A stretch of DNA of 37,275 bases from NCBI GenBank assembly GCA_018665025.1, contig JABJED010000137.1:1-37275 (forward strand), in the 5' to 3' direction. How positions within the stretch are numbered: position 1 is the stretch's first letter; each line of letters starts with the position of its first letter. The notes beneath the pieces are model-generated. The model ran no database searches. It was given only the letters and a program-made list of their open reading frames with translations, and was not told the DNA's origin. The position numbers and the translations under genes were made by a program. Origin of the DNA: Gammaproteobacteria bacterium (GTDB lineage: Bacteria; Pseudomonadota; Gammaproteobacteria; Pseudomonadales; Azotimanducaceae). Below are positions 14,126 through 23,559 of the stretch, piece after piece.

Positions 14126-16822
14126 CTAGTCTTCATCGCTGGACTGGTTAGCACTCCTTGGATCGTTGGCGATACGACCAACAAGACTGGGGTGTGATTC
14201 TGCCACTGCCCGAGAATTTACCAATGGACTTGGCGCGGCGCTTTTAGCAACCCCTGGCTGTAAAACTGTCGACTGACGCTGTTTAGCCGGGTTATCCCTT
14301 GGGTCATTTCCAATTCGTCCAAGGCTAGCGGGATGCGCAGTCGCCTCAGCGATAACTGGTGCTGGTGCTTCTTGCCTCTTCGGTGAACTGTCCTGTTGTT
14401 CGGTATCACCAGAGGCGACAACAGCCTTGACCGGTGCTTCCTGTGTCGCTACTTCAGGTTCCTGCTGTGTTTGCTCGACTGCAGGTTCCATTGCCGCGAC
14501 AGGAGCCGCTACAGCCTGCTCTGGTGCTTTCGTGGATTCAGGCACTGCCACAGCTTGATCAGGTGCTGCAGCTTGATCAGGTGCTACAGCTTGATCAGGT
14601 GCTACAGCTTGATTAGGTGCTACAGCTTGATCAGGTGCTACAGCTTGATCAGAGACTTCCTGTACTGTTGTCGCGGTGACTTCCTCCTCGCGAACTCGTT
14701 TGCCCCGGTTAGATCGTTCCCGGTTACCGCGATTTCTCTTGTCACGCCCTTCACCATTTGCAGCTTGATCGTTCTGATCATTTTGGTTTTTGCGTTCATT
14801 CCGTGGATTGTTAGGACGTTTTCTTTCCTGATCAGTCTTGCGATCGCTTGTCTCATCCCTTGCAGGTCGCTTATTCTCATTCTGCTTGTTGTCGCGAGGT
14901 TTACGCCCTTCTTCAGAACGGCGATTGTCCTGTCGATTGTCCTGTCGATTATCCTGCTTTTTGTTTTGCCGATTATCCTGACGATTTCGGTCGTTGTTAG
15001 GACGTCGATTCTGGTTACCCTGGCCATCCCGGTTATTCTGTGATCGATTCCGACCGCCCTGACGTTTTTGGTCAGCACGCTTGGGTTCAACTTTTTTCGG
15101 GCCACCAAACAGTTTGCCCAGAAGCTTCGAAATAAAACCTTCGCCTTTCTGTGCTCGTTTTGCTGCTGGTTTTGGCTTCGCCTTCGCACTGTTTTTTGCT
15201 TTTTCAGCGGCGGGTAGCGGGGCAGGTGGTGCAACAGTTTGTACTGCCGCCCGTTCTACTGCGACCGGTTTAGCGGCAGTAACAACAAGTTCCTCTAGTT
15301 CCTCAGAGCTGGTGATGTCGTAGGAAGCTGCTGTTTCTTCTGTCGCATCCTGTGTCCTGATTCTTTCTACGCGGTAGTGCGGCGTATCCATCTGTGGGTC
15401 CGGGACAACCACTACCCTCACTTTACTGCGTTCTTCAAGCTCGGAAAGTGCATTTCGTTTCTCATTAAGTATGAAGGATGAAACGCTAATGGGCAGGAAC
15501 GCTCTGATTTCTGAGCTGGATTCCTTCAGTGATTCTTCTTCGATCATCCTGATGACAGCTAGCGCGGATGACTCTACGTCTCTGATTGTTCCAAGACCAC
15601 TACATCTTGGACAGACCACACCACTGGTTTCCCCAAGTGAAGGCCTGAGCCTCTGCCTGGACATTTCCAGTAGGCCAAATCGTGAAATCTTGCCAACCTG
15701 CACTCGCGCCCGGTCCACCTGCAGCGAGTCGCGCATTCTGTTTTCTACTGCTCGCTGATTTTTCGAGGCGGTCATGTCGATAAAATCGATCACTACCAGG
15801 CCACCAATATCACGTAACCTTAGTTGTCTGCAGATTTCTTCTGCAGCCTCTAGATTCGTGTTGAGTGCAGTCTCTTCGATGTCTGCGCCACGAGTGGCTC
15901 GAGCCGAGTTGATGTCGACTGATACCAGGGCTTCGGTAGGATCGATAACCAATGCACCGCCGGAAGGCAGGCGTACTTCGCGATTGAAGGCTGATTCAAT
16001 CTGGCCTTCAATCTGGTATCGATTAAATAACGGGACATCACTTTCATAGAGCTTCAGCCGTGATTTGTATTGAGGCATTACCTGGTCTACAAACTGGTTG
16101 GCCTGTTCGAATGACTCAGGCGTGTCCAGTAAAATTTCGGCAACGTCGTCCCTGAGATAATCCCGGATCGCACGAATGATAACGTCGCTTTCCTGGTAGA
16201 TAAGGAAGGGGGAAGATCGCTCGGCGGCAGCCTTGGTAATGGCCTCGTAGAGTTGAACCAGGTAATTAAGGTCCCACTGTAGTTCTTCAACACTGCGGTC
16301 AATACCAGCAGTTCGAACAATAACACCCATGTTTTTGGGGATATCCAATTGCGACATGGATTCCTTTAGCTCATCTCTTTCTTCTCCTTCAATTCTTCGA
16401 GAGATTCCACCAGCTCTGGGGTTGTTGGGCATTAACACCATGTACCGGCCGGCGAGTGATAATTGGGTGGTTAGAGCAGCGCCTTTATTACCACGCTCTT
16501 CTTTGTCCACCTGGACAATGATTTCCTGGCCTTCTTTAACGACTTCGGCGATGTTGACACGACCACGGATTTCGTTCGGTGGTATCCTGAAATACTCGCG
16601 GGAAATTTCTTTTAGAGGCAGGAAGCCATGCCTGTTACCGCCGTATTCTACAAAGGCGGCTTCGAGGCTGGGCTCGACCCGGGTGATTTTGGCCTTATAG
16701 ATGTTGGACTTTTTTTGTTCTCGGACCCGGCTTTCGATGTCCAGGTCGTAGAGTTTTTGCCCATCTACAAGAGCTACTCGCAACTCCTCACTATGGGTTG
16801 CGTTGATTAACATTCGTTTCAT
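14126..16822 (-). CDS. rne: Ribonuclease E
   Basis: [30 protein letters not shown]..., S1 segment, '[13 protein letters not shown]', [12 protein letters not shown] Zn-link, long Arg/Asn/Gln-rich C-terminal half. Confidence 0.97.
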   Translation of the reverse strand: MKRMLINATHSEELRVALVDGQKLYDLDIESRVREQKKSNIYKAKITRVEPSLEAAFVEYGGNRHGFLPLKEISREYFRIPPNEIRGRVNIAEVVKEGQEIIVQVDKEERGNKGAALTTQLSLAGRYMVLMPNNPRAGGISRRIEGEERDELKESMSQLDIPKNMGVIVRTAGIDRSVEELQWDLNYLVQLYEAITKAAAERSSPFLIYQESDVIIRAIRDYLRDDVAEILLDTPESFEQANQFVDQVMPQYKSRLKLYESDVPLFNRYQIEGQIESAFNREVRLPSGGALVIDPTEALVSVDINSARATRGADIEETALNTNLEAAEEICRQLRLRDIGGLVVIDFIDMTASKNQRAVENRMRDSLQVDRARVQVGKISRFGLLEMSRQRLRPSLGETSGVVCPRCSGLGTIRDVESSALAVIRMIEEESLKESSSEIRAFLPISVSSFILNEKRNALSELEERSKVRVVVVPDPQMDTPHYRVERIRTQDATEETAASYDITSSEELEELVVTAAKPVAVERAAVQTVAPPAPLPAAEKAKNSAKAKPKPAAKRAQKGEGFISKLLGKLFGGPKKVEPKRADQKRQGGRNRSQNNRDGQGNQNRRPNNDRNRQDNRQNKKQDNRQDNRQDNRRSEEGRKPRDNKQNENKRPARDETSDRKTDQERKRPNNPRNERKNQNDQNDQAANGEGRDKRNRGNRERSNRGKRVREEEVTATTVQEVSDQAVAPDQAVAPNQAVAPDQAVAPDQAAAPDQAVAVPESTKAPEQAVAAPVAAMEPAVEQTQQEPEVATQEAPVKAVVASGDTEQQDSSPKRQEAPAPVIAEATAHPASLGRIGNDPRDNPAKQRQSTVLQPGVAKSAAPSPLVNSRAVAESHPSLVGRIANDPRSANQSSDED
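14551..14652. repeat. 18-bp tandem repeat (five full copies plus a partial) inside the rne C-terminal coding region
   Basis: Unit cagcttgatcaggtgct[a/g] starts at 14551, 14569, 14587, 14605 (one variant base), 14623, partial from 14641; encodes (APDQAV)n. Confidence 0.95.
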
Positions 16823-17250
16823 TACGATTCACACTATTTCAGGCGCCTTGGGCGCGGCAGGTGAACCGCCAAATCATTTTTATTGTCAGTGCTGCGGCCA
16901 CAGGGCCGCTCTTACAAATAGACTCCGTTGGTCCCAGTTAAGGGTCCCAGGATTCTGGTATTTTTACAGTTTTCTACTTTAGACCCGGTGTTGTGGGGTC
17001 AACAAAAATTTAAAATTGATGAAAGTTCTAAACTGATCAAATTAACCGATTTGACGCTGCACTTTCCGCACTTCGACGCGGTTATTGCTTGCCTAGCTAC
17101 TTAATTGAAGCTAGACCCCAAATATTTATTTCTCAAATTTCTATCACTTTTAAAAAGCGTGATACGAAAACCTGAGGGTAAAAGCGTTTCTTCGTCGACC
17201 TGTCTTTGTAGGTACACTCTATTGACGATAACGCTATAAAAAATGACGGT
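16823..17250 (-). promoter_or_regulatory. Candidate long, structured rne 5' leader
   Basis: About 540 bp between rne and rluC; inverted repeats near the rne start (GCGCC-TTG-GGCGC; GCGGCC-ACAG-GGCCGC) and GACCC-GGTGTTGTG-GGGTC further upstream. RNase E leader autoregulation is known in E. coli. Confidence 0.4.
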
Positions 17251-17364
17251 GTTATTCAAAAGGTGTATAAACCCGTCTGCCGCCTATCATAGCAATAAAT
17301 ACCAATGTTTCAAATTATGCTTTTTGTGCCCTGTAAACCACTGTAATACAGCCTGAATTCGCCG

Positions 17365-18315
17365 ATGACGACGTCCAGTAAAGTTCAAATACATGAAATC
17401 GATGCAGATATTGCAGGTCAGCGACTGGACAATTACCTGATCAAGACACTCAAAGGACTACCCAAGTCCCGAATCTATCGGATTATCCGCAAGGGAGAGG
17501 TCCGGATTAACAGCAAACGGTGTAAACCAGAGGTCAAACTCGTTGCAGGTGACCTGGTTCGAATTCCACCGATTCAACACCTGCCGGCCAGATCTACTGC
17601 CGTGGGCCATTTTAATGACGTTGAGAGCCTGATGGTCTATGAAGATGACCACCTGCTTATTATCAACAAACCGGCAGGCATGGCGGTTCATGGGGGCAGT
17701 GGGGTCAGTGTAGGTGTCATTGAATCGCTGCGCCATGCCAGGCCTGAGGGCAACCGTCTTGAACTGGTACATCGACTGGACCGGGGCACGTCCGGGTGCC
17801 TGATGGTCTCGAAACGCCGCAGTTATCTGAGATTATTGCAGGACGCGTTGCGTAAACCCGGACAAATCAGGAAACACTATCTGGCTGTGGTACACGGCAG
17901 GTGGTCAAGGAAGATGGTCCAAATAGATCAGCCTTTGCTGACGAGTTCTATCGCTGGAAAAGAACGCGTCACTCGCGTGAATGGCCAGGGTAAGTACGCG
18001 GTGACCGATTTTTCATTACTCGAGGCCAATGATGAAATGTCTATAGTCAGGGCCTCACCCAGAACGGGTCGTACCCACCAGATAAGAGTGCACGCCCGAT
18101 GGGCAAGACATCCATTGGTCGGTGACACGAGGTACGGGGACCAGACCCTGGACCAAACCTCAGGGATAGAAGGGCGACTTATGTTGCATGCAGCGGAACT
18201 ACAGATTCCAGCACTTGGAGATAGACCTGCCATCCATGCAAAGGCGCCAATGGATGAGGATTTCCTACTTAAAGTTAATGCTAGCTTCTCAACTAGATCT
18301 TATTATATTCAGTGA
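17365..18315 (+). CDS. rluC: 23S rRNA pseudouridine synthase, RluC-like
   Basis: S4-like N-terminus; 'LELVHRLDRGTSGCLMVSKR'; 'RTGRTHQIRVHARWARHPLVGDTRYG'; divergent from rne as in E. coli. Confidence 0.95.
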   Translation: MTTSSKVQIHEIDADIAGQRLDNYLIKTLKGLPKSRIYRIIRKGEVRINSKRCKPEVKLVAGDLVRIPPIQHLPARSTAVGHFNDVESLMVYEDDHLLIINKPAGMAVHGGSGVSVGVIESLRHARPEGNRLELVHRLDRGTSGCLMVSKRRSYLRLLQDALRKPGQIRKHYLAVVHGRWSRKMVQIDQPLLTSSIAGKERVTRVNGQGKYAVTDFSLLEANDEMSIVRASPRTGRTHQIRVHARWARHPLVGDTRYGDQTLDQTSGIEGRLMLHAAELQIPALGDRPAIHAKAPMDEDFLLKVNASFSTRSYYIQ

Positions 18316-18322
18316 CTTAAAA

Positions 18323-18946
18323 TCATTTTCTAAAGTCAAATATACTATAAGAAAATGACTGCAGTGCTTCAGATAACAGCATGAGCGGCAACCCATAGAG
18401 TGAATTTATATCCCGCCCCCGGGCGTCGCAGAGCAAACTGACACCAGCTTGCTCGACCTTGATAGAGCCGGCGCAATCGAGGGGCTGGTCTAGTTGGATA
18501 TAGGTGTCGATTTCATTACTCGACAATGTCCTGAAGCGGCATTCATAGTCTTCCACAGCGCTAAATGTTTGCCCGTTACTGGCAATGAGCGCCAAAGATG
18601 TACTGAACGTGACCCAGCAACCACTAAAAGCAGTGAGCTGAAGCGCAGCTTGCTCTGCGGTTCCTGGTTTGCCGTAAAGTGTGTGCTCAAGGTGGCACAC
18701 CTGGTCGGAACCGATACATATCCAGTGTGCTTCATTTTGTAGTTGATCAGCCACCGACTGGGCTTTTGAGACACCTAATCGCGATGCCAGCGAACTGGGA
18801 TTCTCGCCCGGGTTCGGGCTTTCATCGGTGTCGGGTCGCATCTGGGTGAATGTGACGCCCAGGCTCGCAAGAAGCTTTTTTCGATAGGGGGAAGTAGATC
18901 CCAGAATCAGGCGTGGAATGACCATATCCTGCTCGATTTCCGTCAT
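18323..18946 (-). CDS. Maf-family nucleotide pyrophosphatase (YceF-like)
   Basis: LILGSTSPYRKKLLASLGV, DTDESPNPGE, IGSDQVCHLE, YGLPLMLL. Confidence 0.93.
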   Translation of the reverse strand: MTEIEQDMVIPRLILGSTSPYRKKLLASLGVTFTQMRPDTDESPNPGENPSSLASRLGVSKAQSVADQLQNEAHWICIGSDQVCHLEHTLYGKPGTAEQAALQLTAFSGCWVTFSTSLALIASNGQTFSAVEDYECRFRTLSSNEIDTYIQLDQPLDCAGSIKVEQAGVSLLCDARGRDINSLYGLPLMLLSEALQSFSYSIFDFRK

Positions 18947-18974
18947 TTTTTTTCACATGGCATGGGCCACTCCC

Positions 18975-20072
18975 TTATTTTAGAAAGCTGGCCTGAAGAC
19001 GGAGTACCGCTGACGCTTCTTCCACCAGATCATCCATAATGACTTGCACGGTTCTTACCTCGTCAAAATAGCCAATGCTTTGTCCTGCCCCGGAGTGAAT
19101 CAACGGTTCAATATCGTGTTCTTCAATGGCGCCTAGTAAATCGCCGACCAGTACATCCTGATACGGCATCTTCAATGGTTTAGGGGCATCTTCTGACTCC
19201 CATTCCTGACTCCAACCCGATCTAACTTGCCTGAATGTTTTACCAGACTCCGATCGGGTAATGACAGTATCGGCACTTCCTGCAGCTTTAAGTTTTTCTG
19301 TATTAACAGGATGCATATGTTCTTGATGTTCTTCAGATAGCAGCCACGCGGTGCCTATCCAAACTCCCGCTGCGCCCATGGCGAGCCCGGCGGCCACGTG
19401 TCTACCGGTTGCCACGCCACCTGCGACTAATACCGGAACATCTCCTGCGGCGTCAACTATCTGCGGCACCAGAGAATAGGTCCCGATGGGGCCCGTGTGG
19501 GCACCCGCGTCATAACCCTGTGCGACCAGCATATCAACACCTGCTGCCACGGCTCGTTGAACGTGATGCGGACTTCCGATCAACGCGAGTGTTGTTTTTC
19601 CGAGTGCTTTCGCCCGCCTTAGCACCTCTGGCGGCGCGCCAATACCGCAAGCAAACATATTGACCGAAGATTCCAGCACTGCTTGAATCTGCGCCTCCTC
19701 AATCTCTGAAGAGCGAATAAAGCGGGTACGCATGCCTGGACCTGAGGCCGGAGGAACCTGATACTTTTCGATCAGTCCAGAGACGAAGTTTTTATGTTCC
19801 TCTGATATTTCGGCTTCGATTGCCTCTCTGGAATTGTGTTCTGGCATTCCCGGCGGCAACACAAGATCAACGCCAAAAGGTTTGTCACCGACCAGGGAGC
19901 GGATCAAAGCCAGCTCTTCCCTGATCTCGTCTGGGAAACGCCTGGTAGCTCCATAGACACCATAGCCACCGGCATTGGTAATCGCCGCGACCGTTGCAAC
20001 GTCGTGGGCAAATCCAAAGATTGGATAGTCGATGCCCAGCTGCTCACACAGGGGCGTCCATACTTTTTGCAT
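18975..20072 (-). CDS. Nitronate monooxygenase-family (2-nitropropane dioxygenase-like) FMN enzyme
   Basis: PIFGFAHDVATVAAITNAGGYGVYGA; 'DMLVAQGYDAGAHTGPIGTYSLVPQIVDAAGDVPVLVAGGVATGRHVAAGLAMGAAGVWIGTAWL'. Confidence 0.92.
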   Translation of the reverse strand: MQKVWTPLCEQLGIDYPIFGFAHDVATVAAITNAGGYGVYGATRRFPDEIREELALIRSLVGDKPFGVDLVLPPGMPEHNSREAIEAEISEEHKNFVSGLIEKYQVPPASGPGMRTRFIRSSEIEEAQIQAVLESSVNMFACGIGAPPEVLRRAKALGKTTLALIGSPHHVQRAVAAGVDMLVAQGYDAGAHTGPIGTYSLVPQIVDAAGDVPVLVAGGVATGRHVAAGLAMGAAGVWIGTAWLLSEEHQEHMHPVNTEKLKAAGSADTVITRSESGKTFRQVRSGWSQEWESEDAPKPLKMPYQDVLVGDLLGAIEEHDIEPLIHSGAGQSIGYFDEVRTVQVIMDDLVEEASAVLRLQASFLK

Positions 20073-20644
20073 GCGCTGAACTCCAGAGGGTTAAGCTGCC
20101 AATACTAACAGCGAATCTGGTTCTGTGGCTTCAGAAGAAGATCTCGATAAGATTACCCACACAATTGCAAAACGAGCCGCTAGATATCTGGATCGAACTG
20201 GTTACCTGTATCGGTATGCTCAGTCCAGATTGTCTGGATCTGGTGCCTGAGGAGGACGATGCGATGCACCGCATTATCAGCGCATCGAGCGAACGTTGGA
20301 CCATCGGATCGTACTTGTCGGTTGGCTTTTGGCCTGAACGCCCCGAGGAAAGCCCTGACACTGCGGGTTGTTTCAACCGGTGAAAATCAGACTAAGCCCT
20401 GTGAAAGGATCAGCAAACAAGCAGGTTTTTCGCCGCATGCGGGGGTGGCCGGTAAGTCCTATCGGTGCTACGAGCTTTAACTATTACCACAGACGTAAAC
20501 CTGGCGCTATAGAATCAATGACTTACGAGCTTTTGATGATGTCAGGTGCCGAAATGTCTATTCTGAAAAACTTCAATCAAAATGCATACTTGCAGCACAT
20601 TCGGCATTGTAATGCCAAAAACGTGAGGGTAAGATGCGCGCGAT

Positions 20645-21208
20645 ATGTCGACAGGGCCCATTCCAGAGCGGGTTGACCATCGTAAGCTGGCCAATCAGGC
20701 AGGGCTTATAGAGGGTACGCTACCCATCCAATGTTTTCACCGGTTCGGTGAAATGCTTGTTGTGAGTGAAGGTGATGTCTACCTTCGGCTCGAGTTCAGT
20801 AAGGGTGATTTCGGTAGTACCAGAGTTAATGGCTCAGCGGCCACAGAGGTGTGTCTAATATGCCAGAATTGCATGCAGCAGTTCAGGCGACAAGTCAGTT
20901 GCGATGTTGCATTGCAAGTCGTATCTGACGAATCCAAACTGGAACGTCTGTCTGAAGTCGACGATGCTATCGTCGCGCCAGACAAGGTAATATCGGTTGC
21001 GGAACTGGTGGAGGATGAATTGATATTGGCTATGCCGATGATTCCCCGGCACGAAGAGGGCCAATGCCTTGAGACAGATTACGAGCAGCAAGAGATAGTC
21101 CTGCAGGAAGTACCGGAAGTACAAGAAGTACAAGAAGTACAAGAAACACAAACTACCTATCGACCTTTCGCTGATTTGGCGAAAACGATAGACAAACAGA
21201 ACACATAA
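20645..21208 (+). CDS. yceD: YceD/DUF177-family protein
   Basis: 'VCLICQNCMQQF' and 'VDDAIVAPDKVISVAELVEDELILAMPMIPRHEEGQC'; directly upstream of rpmF. Exact start uncertain. Confidence 0.9.
   Translation: MSTGPIPERVDHRKLANQAGLIEGTLPIQCFHRFGEMLVVSEGDVYLRLEFSKGDFGSTRVNGSAATEVCLICQNCMQQFRRQVSCDVALQVVSDESKLERLSEVDDAIVAPDKVISVAELVEDELILAMPMIPRHEEGQCLETDYEQQEIVLQEVPEVQEVQEVQETQTTYRPFADLAKTIDKQNT
21107..21151. repeat. 9-bp tandem repeat (gaagtacaa) in the 3' part of yceD
   Basis: GAAGTACCG GAAGTACAA GAAGTACAA GAAGTACAA GAAACACAA, encoding EVP EVQ EVQ EVQ ETQ. Confidence 0.95.
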
Positions 21209-21224
21209 TAGGTAGAGAGCTGAC

Positions 21225-21404
21225 ATGGCTGTTCAAAAAAGTAAAGTTACCCGATCCCGTAGAGGGCAACGCAGGTCTCATGATTCCCTGACTGGACCAA
21301 CTCTGTCTGAAGATTCAACAACAGGGGAAACGCACCGTCGTCACCATGTGACAGCGGATGGCTTCTATCGCGGCAAAAAAGTCGTACACAATAACGACGA
21401 TTAG
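21225..21404 (+). CDS. rpmF: 50S ribosomal protein L32
   Basis: 59 aa [59 protein letters not shown]; not in the supplied ORF track. Confidence 0.96.
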   Translation: MAVQKSKVTRSRRGQRRSHDSLTGPTLSEDSTTGETHRRHHVTADGFYRGKKVVHNNDD

Positions 21405-21446
21405 GCCGATTGGCACCGTTAGTGCTTGGCATGGTGCCTATATCCT

Positions 21447-22379
21447 ATGACTAAATTAGCATTTGTTTTTCCGGGCCAGGGCTCCCAGGAAGTTGGTATG
21501 CTGGCGGATGCACGCGAAGCCTGTGCAGACCTGTTTGCTGAGGCGTCTTCAGTTCTTGGCTATGATCTATGGGATCTGGTTGAAAATGGTCCTGAAGACC
21601 AGTTAAACCAAACCGAATATACGCAGCCCGCATTACTGACTGCTTCAATTGCGTTATTTCGTCTTGCGCAGGCTCGGGGGCTACCCTCGCCAGATGTCGT
21701 GGCCGGCCACAGTCTCGGTGAATACTCTGCGCTTGTTGCGGCGGATGTACTGCAATTTTCAGATGCGGTAATGCTGGTCCAGAAAAGAGGCCAGTTCATG
21801 CAAACCGCAGTTCCCTTGGGCGAAGGTGGTATGGCAGCGGTGCTTGGACTCGATGATGAGCAGGTCAGGCAGGTTTGCATTGCCGCAGCCCAGGGAGAGG
21901 TCGTTCAGGCTGTTAATTATAATTCTCCTGGTCAGGTTGTAATCGCAGGAAACAATGCCGCCATCGAGCGGGCGATTGAGGGTTGTAAGGAAGCTGGAGC
22001 CCGACGCGCAATAGCGCTCTCAGCCAGCGCGCCATTTCATAGCGAGTTGATGAAACCCGCTGCTGAAGAGCTGGCCGGGGTGTTGAACGAAGTCAACTTC
22101 GCAAAACCCACGACAATTGTTGTACAGAATATCGATGCAGCAGTACATGATGACCCTGAACAGATCAGGACAAACCTGGTCAAACAAATGTATGGTGCGG
22201 TCCTCTGGACTGACACTGTTCTTATGATGAAGCAGATCGGTGTAGCAACACTGGTTGAATGTGGCCCAGGTAAGGTGCTGACAGGCCTGAGCAAGCGAAT
22301 CGATAAATCGATTACTGGTCACAGTATGAATTCTGCGGCGTCCATGGCGACAGTTTCAGAGGCGCTCGTTAATGAGTGA
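21447..22379 (+). CDS. fabD: Malonyl-CoA:ACP transacylase
   Basis: MTKLAFVFPGQGSQEVGM, VAGHSLGEYSALVAADVL, NYNSPGQVVIAG, SAPFHSELMKPA. Confidence 0.96.
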   Translation: MTKLAFVFPGQGSQEVGMLADAREACADLFAEASSVLGYDLWDLVENGPEDQLNQTEYTQPALLTASIALFRLAQARGLPSPDVVAGHSLGEYSALVAADVLQFSDAVMLVQKRGQFMQTAVPLGEGGMAAVLGLDDEQVRQVCIAAAQGEVVQAVNYNSPGQVVIAGNNAAIERAIEGCKEAGARRAIALSASAPFHSELMKPAAEELAGVLNEVNFAKPTTIVVQNIDAAVHDDPEQIRTNLVKQMYGAVLWTDTVLMMKQIGVATLVECGPGKVLTGLSKRIDKSITGHSMNSAASMATVSEALVNE

Positions 22380-23103
22380 GCAGAAAGTTGCACTGGTCAC
22401 CGGGGCCAGCAGGGGAATTGGCAAAGCAATTGCTGCCCGTCTGGTTGAAGATGGTTTTCTTGTGTTGGGTACAGCGACCACAGAAGATGGTGCCAGGTCA
22501 ATTTTCGAGGCGCTTGGTGACAATGGAGTAGGCTATGTCCTGAATCTTATGGAGCGAGACTCTATTGAACAGCTGTTTCAAACGATAAAAGAAGCGCATG
22601 ATGCCCCTTTGGTATTGGTGAACAACGCGGGAATCACCAAAGATAACCTCGCTCTGCGAATGAAAGATGACGAGTGGGACGACGTTATTGGCACTAACTT
22701 GTCAGCGTTGTTCAAGGTAACCAAACACTGTCTCAGAGGTATGACCAAGGCGCGTTGGGGAAGGGTTATTAACCTGACATCCGTTGTCGGCGCCATGGGT
22801 AATGCGGGACAAAGCAATTATGCTGCTGCCAAGGCCGGGGTAGTGGGCTATAGCAAATCCCTGGCTGCGGAGCTGGGTTCTCGTGGAATCACCGTGAATT
22901 GTATTGCGCCAGGTCTTATTGGCACTGATATGACAGACAAACTTAGCGATGATCAGCGAAATACGATGCTTGAGCGCATTCCGCTCGGCAGACTTGGCGA
23001 GGTGGCTGAAGTAGCAGCGTTGGCTGGTTTCCTGGCAGGAGAGGCGGCTGGCTATATCACGGGAGAGACAGTCCATATTAACGGCGGCATGTATATGAGC
23101 TAG
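22372..23103 (+). CDS. fabG: 3-oxoacyl-ACP reductase
   Basis: ALVTGASRGIGKAIA, LVNNAGITKDNLALRMKDDEWD, SNYAAAKAGVVGYSKSLA, ETVHINGGMYMS. Confidence 0.96.
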   Translation: MSEQKVALVTGASRGIGKAIAARLVEDGFLVLGTATTEDGARSIFEALGDNGVGYVLNLMERDSIEQLFQTIKEAHDAPLVLVNNAGITKDNLALRMKDDEWDDVIGTNLSALFKVTKHCLRGMTKARWGRVINLTSVVGAMGNAGQSNYAAAKAGVVGYSKSLAAELGSRGITVNCIAPGLIGTDMTDKLSDDQRNTMLERIPLGRLGEVAEVAALAGFLAGEAAGYITGETVHINGGMYMS

Positions 23104-23223
23104 CCGAAAGCTTTAATCACGGCCCCTGTGATGGGGGTAGCCGGGTAAATAACTTGAAGAACCATCTGGCATTTTATTAAACTAGCGCAGCTTGACTGCC
23201 ACTATGTAGGAGTAATTCTAGAC

Positions 23224-23457
23224 ATGAGCACCATCGTAGAGCGAGTGACTAAACTGGTATGTGAACAACTTGGTGTAAAGGAAGAGGAGGTAACTTCGGA
23301 AGCTTCCTTCGTTGAAGATCTGGGTGCGGATTCCCTCGACACAGTCGAGCTAGTCATGGCGCTGGAAGAAGAATTCGAAACTGAAATTCCAGACGAAGAA
23401 GCTGAAAAGATTACGACCGTCAAAGAGGCCATCGATTATATCGAAGCCCATAAGTAG
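23224..23457 (+). CDS. acpP: Acyl carrier protein
   Basis: 77 aa; phosphopantetheine site [20 protein letters not shown]. Confidence 0.98.
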   Translation: MSTIVERVTKLVCEQLGVKEEEVTSEASFVEDLGADSLDTVELVMALEEEFETEIPDEEAEKITTVKEAIDYIEAHK

Positions 23458-23475
23458 TTATTGAAGTTCTAAACG

Positions 23476-23509
23476 AAGCCGCGATCATCACAGGTGATCG
23501 CGGCTTTTT
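23476..23509 (+). terminator. Rho-independent terminator between acpP and fabF
   Basis: AAGCCGCGATCA-tcacagg-TGATCGCGGCTT followed by TTT; 12-bp perfect stem. Confidence 0.9.
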
Positions 23510-23559
23510 AGATTATTCCAATACTGTTTCGCTATTTGATCTGATTAGAGGGGACCCGC

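Noticed and set aside
14396-15043. 215-aa plus-strand ORF opposite rne
   Set aside because: Low-complexity antisense of the repetitive RNase E C-terminal region ([12 protein letters not shown]...), a by-product of the tandem repeat.
20340-20480. Possible cobalamin-riboswitch-like or RNase P-like RNA (CCGGTGAAAATCAG…; GAGGAAAGCCCTG)
   Set aside because: Only short fragments resemble conserved boxes and the order and downstream gene (yceD) do not fit; would need a covariance search.
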